From positions 1 to 12,984 of the forward strand of contig CAMBJI010000023.1 in the NCBI GenBank assembly GCA_945867725.1: a stretch of 12,984 nucleotides of DNA. The letters are read 5' to 3'. Shown one piece after another: positions 8,233-12,984 of the stretch. Made by a program: the position numbers and the translations under genes. Every line of letters starts with the position of its first letter. Within the stretch, counting starts at the first letter, position 1. Source of the DNA: Bordetella parapertussis. Lineage in GTDB: Bacteria; Pseudomonadota; Gammaproteobacteria; Burkholderiales; Burkholderiaceae_D. The notes under the pieces were generated by a model. The model worked only from the letters and a program-made list of their open reading frames with translations, had not been told where the DNA came from and ran no database searches.

Positions 8233-9891
8233 ATGCTGCGCACCCTCGCCATTCATGATTTCGTCATTGTCGATGCAATAGAAATCGATCTTTCGGCTGG
8301 CTTTTCCGTCTTTACTGGCGAAACGGGGGCGGGTAAATCCATTCTGATTGATGCGCTCACGCTGGCGCTCGGTGGTCGCGCGGATGCCAGCGTTGTGCGC
8401 GAAGGTGCGGCGCGCGCGGACATCACGGCTGAGTTTGCGGGTCCTTTTGACGCGGTACTAGGCGAATGGCTGGATCAGAACGCCCTGACTGGCGAGGAAG
8501 GCGCGCTTCTCATGCGGCGCGTTATTGACAATGGTGGTCGCTCGAAGGCGTTTATCAATGGCATCACTGCGACAGTGACTCAGTTGCGAGAGCTCGGTGA
8601 GTTGCTGGTCGATATTCATGGTCAGCATGCGCATCAGTCACTTCTTAAAGCCGATGCCCAACGACTGCTGCTGGATGCACATGCTGGTTTGCAGGATGAG
8701 ACTCGCGCGGTCGCTGCTGCTTATAAAAGCTGGCGCGCCTTGGTGCGTCAGCGGGAGGAATTCGAACGTGATGCAAAGCAGGTGCTGCTGGAGCGCGAGC
8801 GTCTGGAGTGGCAGGTGGGTGAGCTGGAAAAGCTCGCCGTGCGCCCCGGTGAGTGGACGGATATCAGCAACGAGCACAGTCGCCTCTCGCATGCCGCCAG
8901 TCTGATCGATGGCGCTCAGCATGCACTGACGGTGCTTTCTGAGAGCGATTCTTCACCCGTGCTGTCGCAGGTAAGTGCGATCGAGCAAAAGCTCGGCAAG
9001 CTGGTCGATATCGATGACAAACTGCGTCCTGTACTCGACGCACTGGAGCCGGCGCGCATACAGTTACAGGAAGCGGTTTATGCGCTGAATGATTACCTGG
9101 GCCGCATAGAGCTGGATCCCGAGCGATTGCGCACGGTAGAGGCAAGGCTTGAAGCCATTCACGGCGCGGCGCGCAAGTTTCAGGTGGCCGCCGAGGATCT
9201 ACCCGATACCCATGCGCGTTTGTCCGAGCGTTTGGCGCAACTATCGGATGCAAGCGATATCGATGCCATGCGCGCGCAGGAGCAAAAACTGGCCGATGCG
9301 TATCAATCCCTCGCGACCAAACTGACCAAGGCGCGCACGAAAGCGGCGAAATCTCTGGCGGGCGCCGTGACTGCGGCGATGCAGGATCTGTCGATGTCGG
9401 GTGGTCGTTTTGATATCGCCTTGCAAGTCTGCGAACCCGCCGCCCATGGACAGGAGCAGGTCGAGTTTTTGGTCGCCGGCCATGCCGGCACCACCCCGCG
9501 CTCATTGGCCAAAGTGGCCTCCGGCGGTGAGTTGGCGCGCATTGCGCTCGCCATTTCCGTCATTGCCTCCAGCGCCACCGCCACGCCCACCCTGATTTTT
9601 GATGAGGTCGACAGCGGAATCGGCGGCGGTGTCGCCGAGGTGGTCGGTAGGCTGCTCAAGCGTCTGGGTCAGGATCGGCAGGTACTGTGCGTGACCCACT
9701 TGCCGCAGGTCGCCAGCCAGGCCTCCCAGCATTTTCAAGTCAGTAAGGGTACGATGCCTGACGGTCGCACTGTTTCGCGGATCGACAGACTGTCCGCCAG
9801 CCATCGCGTCGAAGAAATCGCGCGTATGCTCGGCGGCCTGGAAATCACCGCCACCACGCGCAAACATGCCCGCGAGCTGCTGGCATCCTGA
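8233..9891 (+). CDS. recN: DNA repair protein RecN
   Basis: SMC-like ATPase that acts on DNA ends and cohesion in recombinational repair of double-strand breaks. It has 552 residues, the usual length. Order of parts: the Walker A motif GETGAGKS at 29-36, the Q-loop region with [12 protein letters not shown] near 132, a long charged coiled coil through about 155-380, the ABC signature [13 protein letters not shown] near 428-440, Walker [13 protein letters not shown] near 453-464, and the H-loop CVTHLPQVA near 487. The start ATG at 8233 begins the conserved [14 protein letters not shown] and has no Shine-Dalgarno. I looked for a LexA-type CTGT-N8-ACAG box in the 75 bases upstream and found none, so SOS control is not supported here. 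Confidence 0.97.
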   Translation: MLRTLAIHDFVIVDAIEIDLSAGFSVFTGETGAGKSILIDALTLALGGRADASVVREGAARADITAEFAGPFDAVLGEWLDQNALTGEEGALLMRRVIDNGGRSKAFINGITATVTQLRELGELLVDIHGQHAHQSLLKADAQRLLLDAHAGLQDETRAVAAAYKSWRALVRQREEFERDAKQVLLERERLEWQVGELEKLAVRPGEWTDISNEHSRLSHAASLIDGAQHALTVLSESDSSPVLSQVSAIEQKLGKLVDIDDKLRPVLDALEPARIQLQEAVYALNDYLGRIELDPERLRTVEARLEAIHGAARKFQVAAEDLPDTHARLSERLAQLSDASDIDAMRAQEQKLADAYQSLATKLTKARTKAAKSLAGAVTAAMQDLSMSGGRFDIALQVCEPAAHGQEQVEFLVAGHAGTTPRSLAKVASGGELARIALAISVIASSATATPTLIFDEVDSGIGGGVAEVVGRLLKRLGQDRQVLCVTHLPQVASQASQHFQVSKGTMPDGRTVSRIDRLSASHRVEEIARMLGGLEITATTRKHARELLAS

Positions 9892-9953
9892 CACGGTTTT
9901 CCTCCTTTAGTACCAGCAAAGCATTAACAAAAATCAACAAGAATCAGAAAGGC

Positions 9954-11069
9954 ATGACCCGAATGGGCTTCAACCCAGAACCCTCCTATCGTCACGGCAC
10001 GGTCAGCAAGACCGCCGTGGTGCTGGCCAATCTCGGCACCCCCGACGCACCCACCGCGGCGGCGGTGCGGGTCTATCTGAAAGAGTTTTTGGCAGATCCG
10101 CGCGTTGTTGAAATCCCCCGGTTGATCTGGTGGATCATCCTCAACGGCATCATCTTGCCCTTTCGTTCGCGCCAGTCGGCAGAAAAATACGCATCGATCT
10201 GGACCGACGAAGGCTCGCCCCTCAAGATCCACACCGAGCGCCAGGCGGCTCTACTGCAGCAATCCATGACCGCGCGCGGCCACGATGTGCGTGTGGTGTA
10301 TGCGATGCGTTACGGTAATCCGGGCTTGCCCGCCGTACTCGACCAGCTCAAGGCCGAGGGCTGCGACCGCCTGTTGGTCTTGCCTGCCTATCCGCAGTAC
10401 TCGGGCACCACCACGGCGTCGATTTTCGACACCGTCTTCACTCATTACACGCGCGTGCGTAATACCCCGGAGCTCAGGCTGATCAAGCACTACCACGATC
10501 ATGAGGGCTACGTCGAAGCACTTGCCGCAACCGTGCGTGCGCACTGGGAGCAGCACGGCCGTCCCGACAAACTGGTCATGAGTTTCCACGGCGTACCCAA
10601 GCGCACACTGTTGCTGGGTGACCCCTACCATTGCGAGTGCTACAAAACTGCGCGTCTGGTGGCTGGCAAACTCGGGCTGAGCAAGGAGGAATATCTCGTC
10701 ACCTTTCAGTCCCGTTTCGGCAAGGCCGAGTGGTTGCAGCCCTACACCGCGCCCACGCTCGAAAAGTTGGCGGAGGAGGGCGTGGGGCGCGTCGATGTCA
10801 TGTGCCCCGGTTTCACCAGCGATTGCCTTGAAACTCTGGAAGAAATATCCATGGAAGCCAGAGACGACTTCCTGGCAGCCGGCGGCAGCGCTTTTCACTA
10901 TATCCCCTGCCTGAACGAGAATCCGCAATGGATAGAAGCCATGGCTGCCGTAGTCGAACAGCATCTGGGCGGATGGCCAACTGCGAGTTCGCCTTCCGAG
11001 CAGGAAGCTCGCAAGGCGGATGCAGAGATAGGAAGGCAGTGGGCGCTTACATTGGGCGCAGAAAACTGA
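9954..11069 (+). CDS. hemH: Ferrochelatase
   Basis: Inserts ferrous iron into protoporphyrin IX, the last step of protohaem synthesis, at the cytoplasmic face of the inner membrane. It has 371 residues. Motifs: [12 protein letters not shown] near 22-33, RYGNP near 119-123, [14 protein letters not shown] near 143-155, the active-site SFHG at 210-213 (catalytic His212), HCECYKTA near 227-234, and [15 protein letters not shown] at 284-298 with the essential Glu. The ATG at 9954 sits only one base after AAAGG. The ATG at 9963 sits 10 bases after it, so the second start (three residues shorter) is equally likely. A strong terminator follows the gene, which ends the nadK-recN-hemH run. Confidence 0.97.
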   Translation: MTRMGFNPEPSYRHGTVSKTAVVLANLGTPDAPTAAAVRVYLKEFLADPRVVEIPRLIWWIILNGIILPFRSRQSAEKYASIWTDEGSPLKIHTERQAALLQQSMTARGHDVRVVYAMRYGNPGLPAVLDQLKAEGCDRLLVLPAYPQYSGTTTASIFDTVFTHYTRVRNTPELRLIKHYHDHEGYVEALAATVRAHWEQHGRPDKLVMSFHGVPKRTLLLGDPYHCECYKTARLVAGKLGLSKEEYLVTFQSRFGKAEWLQPYTAPTLEKLAEEGVGRVDVMCPGFTSDCLETLEEISMEARDDFLAAGGSAFHYIPCLNENPQWIEAMAAVVEQHLGGWPTASSPSEQEARKADAEIGRQWALTLGAEN

Positions 11070-11086
11070 GATTCCTTTCCATTTCC

Positions 11087-11115
11087 TCGGGGGCCTGAAG
11101 GCCCCCGATTTTTTT
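11087..11115 (+). terminator. Intrinsic terminator after hemH
   Basis: A perfect 9-base stem TCGGGGGCC (11087-11095) and GGCCCCCGA (11100-11108) with the loop TGAA is followed by seven T residues (11109-11115). This is a textbook Rho-independent terminator, 18 bases after the hemH stop. It separates the housekeeping run from the grpE-dnaK heat-shock unit. Confidence 0.93.
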
Positions 11116-11135
11116 GCCGGTACCTTTGCTGCCGT

Positions 11136-11161
11136 CTTGAAAATCTGCGTGCTATCCCCAT
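11136..11161 (+). promoter_or_regulatory. Sigma-32-type heat-shock promoter of grpE
   Basis: CTTGAAA (11136-11142), a 13-base spacer and CCCCAT (11156-11161) match the RpoH consensus (CTTGAAA, 11-16 bases, CCCCAT) at every core position. Transcription would start near 11168, giving a leader of about 83 bases before the preferred grpE ATG. The promoter lies just beyond the hemH terminator. Confidence 0.88.
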
Positions 11162-11240
11162 AACCAGCGAGTTGTTATTCAGATCAGGTGTGCGTTTCGC
11201 TGATTCCGGCGGGAAAGTGCATCTAAGTTATTGAAATGGC

Positions 11241-11245
11241 AGGAG
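11241..11245 (+). promoter_or_regulatory. Ribosome binding site that fixes the grpE start
   Basis: AGGAG lies 5 bases before the ATG at 11251, an ideal spacing. An in-frame ATG at 11236 lies upstream of this site and has no Shine-Dalgarno of its own, so the downstream start is preferred. Most other genes in the window lack a recognisable site, so this one stands out. Confidence 0.75.
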
Positions 11246-11250
11246 ATTTT

Positions 11251-11838
11251 ATGAATCAAGGCGAAAACCCTTCTAGCGGCCAGACGAACCCGGGCGCATC
11301 GGAACCGGTGACTGAACCGGTGACTGAGCCGGCGAAAGAGCCTGTTGCTGCTGAGAACGTATCAGCGCCAGCGGCCGGAGAAATGCCGGTTCTGGCTCGC
11401 CAGCTCGCCGAGCTTGAGACCAAACTGGCCGAGGCACAGGATGCTTTTCTGCGTGCCAAGGCCGATGCGGAAAACATCCGCCGCCGCGCTCAGGAAGATA
11501 TTTCCAAGGCCCATAAATTTGCGGTGGAAAGTTTTGCCGAGGCCTTGTTACCGGTGAGAGACAGTCTGGAGATGGCGCTGAAAATTGAAACGCCTTCGAT
11601 TGAATCGCTCAAAGAGGGCGTGGAAATGACGCTTAAGCAGCTTTCCAGTGCGTTCGAGCGCAACCGTCTGATCGAGGTCAACCCGCAGGTAGGTGAAAAG
11701 CTCGACCCCATGAAACATCAGGCCATTTCGATGGTCGCCGCAGAGCAGGAAGCGAATACCGTCGTCAGCGTGCTGCAGAAGGGCTACATGATTTCCGACC
11801 GCCTGCTGCGCCCCGCGCTGGTCACCGTTTCACAGTAA
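11251..11838 (+). CDS. grpE: Nucleotide exchange factor GrpE
   Basis: Cytosolic homodimer that releases ADP from DnaK and so drives its folding cycle. It has 195 residues from the ATG at 11251, which has a good Shine-Dalgarno; five residues more if the ATG at 11236 is used. The N-terminus is a disordered, Glu/Pro/Thr-rich tail with a short EPVT repeat. A long helix follows with coiled-coil character ([25 protein letters not shown]...[10 protein letters not shown]). The C-terminal beta domain contains the family signature around [17 protein letters not shown] and [20 protein letters not shown]. The gene is preceded by a sigma-32-type promoter and followed by dnaK 77 bases later, which has its own such promoter. 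Confidence 0.96.
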   Translation: MNQGENPSSGQTNPGASEPVTEPVTEPAKEPVAAENVSAPAAGEMPVLARQLAELETKLAEAQDAFLRAKADAENIRRRAQEDISKAHKFAVESFAEALLPVRDSLEMALKIETPSIESLKEGVEMTLKQLSSAFERNRLIEVNPQVGEKLDPMKHQAISMVAAEQEANTVVSVLQKGYMISDRLLRPALVTVSQ

Positions 11839-11843
11839 CCGGA

Positions 11844-11871
11844 CTTGAAATTGCGACAAAGCACCGCATTT
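11844..11871 (+). promoter_or_regulatory. Second sigma-32-type promoter, in front of dnaK
   Basis: CTTGAAA (11844-11850), a 13-base spacer and CCGCATTT (11864-11871) match the RpoH consensus with one mismatch in the -10 element. The spacer length is identical to that of the grpE promoter. The start point would be near 11878, about 38 bases before the dnaK ATG. dnaK can thus be transcribed both with grpE and alone. Confidence 0.75.
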
Positions 11872-11915
11872 CATCGTCATTCAGTTAGCTAATCAGTTTT
11901 TGAAGGGACATCATT

Positions 11916-12984
11916 ATGAGCAAGATCATTGGCATTGACCTCGGGACCACCAATTCCTGCGTCGCCATTATGGAAGGCGGCCAACCCAAGGTCATCGAGA
12001 ATTCGGAAGGCGCACGTACTACGCCGTCGATCATCGCGTATCAGGAAGATGGTGAAATTCTTGTGGGCGCACCGGCGAAACGTCAGGCGGTCACCAACCC
12101 CAGAAACACACTGTTTGCTGTCAAACGCCTGATTGGTCGTAAATTTGACGAGAAGGAAGTCCAGAAAGACATCGGACTCATGCCCTACGAAATCATGAAG
12201 GCTGATAACGGTGACGCGTGGATTGCCGTGCGCGACAAAAAACTCGCGCCGCCGCAGATTTCTGCTGAAGTGCTGCGCAAAATGAAAAAGACGGCCGAGG
12301 ACTATCTCGGTGAAGAAGTCACCGAGGCTGTCATTACGGTGCCTGCTTATTTCAACGACGCGCAACGTCAGGCCACCAAAGATGCCGGCCGTATCGCGGG
12401 TCTCGATGTTAAGCGCATCATCAACGAGCCGACTGCAGCGGCACTAGCGTTTGGTTTGGATAAAGGTGGCAAGGGCGATCGCAAGATTGCGGTCTATGAC
12501 CTTGGTGGTGGTACTTTTGACGTCTCTATCATCGAAATTGCTGATGTCGATGGCGAAATGCAGTTTGAAGTGCTCTCCACCAACGGCGACACTTTCCTCG
12601 GTGGTGAAGACTTTGACCAGCGTCTGATCGATCACATTATCGAAGAATTCAAAAAGATCAACGGCCTGGATCTGGCCAAGGACCCTATCGCGCTGCAGCG
12701 TATCAAGGCCTCGGCTGAGCGCGCGAAGATTGAATTGTCCTCGTCCCAGCAGACCGAAATCAACGAGCCTTATATTGCAATGGCCAACGGTGCGCCCATG
12801 CACCTGAATCTGAAAATTACGCGCGCTAAACTGGAATCGCTGGTCGAAGAGCTAATTGCAAACACGATTGAACCCTGCCGTATCGCGATTGCGGATGCTG
12901 GCGTGAAGGTATCCGATATCGATGACATCATCCTCGTCGGCGGCATGTCGCGCATGCCGAAGGTGCAGGAAAAAGTGAAAGAGT
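11916..12984 (+). CDS. dnaK: Chaperone DnaK (Hsp70), N-terminal part (cut by window edge)
   Basis: ATP-driven chaperone that binds exposed hydrophobic segments of client proteins, working with DnaJ and GrpE. The window holds 356 codons, nearly the whole ATPase domain; the linker and substrate-binding domain lie beyond the edge. Seen: [12 protein letters not shown] at 6-17 (phosphate loop 1), the catalytic Lys70 in [31 protein letters not shown] at 142-162, [12 protein letters not shown], phosphate loop 2 [16 protein letters not shown] with Thr200 (E. coli Thr199), and the adenosine motif [13 protein letters not shown] at 339-351. The start has a clear AAGGGA (11903-11908) 7 bases upstream. 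Sequence is very close to the proteobacterial type throughout. Its own heat-shock promoter lies between grpE and dnaK; dnaJ probably follows. Confidence 0.98.
   Translation, partial: MSKIIGIDLGTTNSCVAIMEGGQPKVIENSEGARTTPSIIAYQEDGEILVGAPAKRQAVTNPRNTLFAVKRLIGRKFDEKEVQKDIGLMPYEIMKADNGDAWIAVRDKKLAPPQISAEVLRKMKKTAEDYLGEEVTEAVITVPAYFNDAQRQATKDAGRIAGLDVKRIINEPTAAALAFGLDKGGKGDRKIAVYDLGGGTFDVSIIEIADVDGEMQFEVLSTNGDTFLGGEDFDQRLIDHIIEEFKKINGLDLAKDPIALQRIKASAERAKIELSSSQQTEINEPYIAMANGAPMHLNLKITRAKLESLVEELIANTIEPCRIAIADAGVKVSDIDDIILVGGMSRMPKVQEKVKE

Noticed and set aside
8864..9505. 213-codon minus-strand frame within recN
   Set aside because: Antisense to the coiled-coil and ATPase region of RecN; Arg/Pro-rich with no domain.
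10251..10964. 237-codon minus-strand frame within hemH
   Set aside because: Antisense to well-conserved ferrochelatase motifs; no promoter or ribosome site.
11162..11250. RNA thermometer in the grpE leader
   Set aside because: I looked for a segment of the leader able to pair with AGGAGATTTT and found only a copy of the complement inside the promoter, upstream of the start point; no convincing stem remains.
11889..12365. 158-codon minus-strand frame over the dnaK start
   Set aside because: Antisense to the DnaK ATPase domain; its sequence matches no family I know.

Overview
The window is a chromosomal housekeeping segment from a proteobacterium, most likely a betaproteobacterium (Burkholderiales/Nitrosomonadales type). 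This rests on the close family resemblance of the products, on the neighbourhood leuS / exbBD / dapB / bamE(omlA) / fur / hrcA / nadK / recN / hemH / grpE / dnaK, and on the co-occurrence of HrcA with sigma-32-like heat-shock promoters. Base composition is moderately GC-rich. I see no mobile element, RNA gene, CRISPR array or phage gene. Both ends are cut inside genes: leuS at the left, dnaK at the right.

Left block, minus strand (4888 down to 1): bamE - dapB - tonB - exbB - exbD, with gaps of 15-30 bases, look like one five-gene transcription unit. It is followed by a 438-base gene-free stretch and then leuS. The gene-free stretch carries three palindromic repeat units of the short dispersed REP/dRS3-like kind, and probably decays of a fourth. 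tonB-exbB-exbD would form one energy-transducing inner-membrane complex, dapB feeds lysine and peptidoglycan synthesis, and bamE serves outer-membrane protein assembly, so the unit is largely about the envelope. fur (plus strand) is divergent from bamE, so the iron regulator sits beside a set of iron-uptake energising genes.

Middle block: fur (plus) meets hrcA (minus) tail to tail, with a hairpin between the stop codons. hrcA is the second gene of a two-gene minus-strand unit behind a HAD-family phosphatase gene. That unit is divergent from nadK (plus) across a 51-base intergenic region, which contains an imperfect inverted repeat with a 9-base spacer.

Right block, plus strand: nadK, recN and hemH follow one another, closed by a strong intrinsic terminator after hemH. 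Then come grpE and dnaK, each preceded by its own sigma-32-type promoter (CTTGAAA, 13-base spacer, CCCCAT-like -10). Together with hrcA a few kilobases away, this makes the right half a heat-shock locus that combines a repressor gene and positively regulated chaperone promoters.

The gene content is ordinary and well known. The points worth a second look are in regulation and layout: the paired heat-shock promoters, the two inverted repeats in the divergent promoters, the palindromic repeats before leuS, the long two-part proline-rich spacer of TonB, and the placement of tonB-exbBD inside the dapB-leuS neighbourhood. I found no evidence for an undescribed system.
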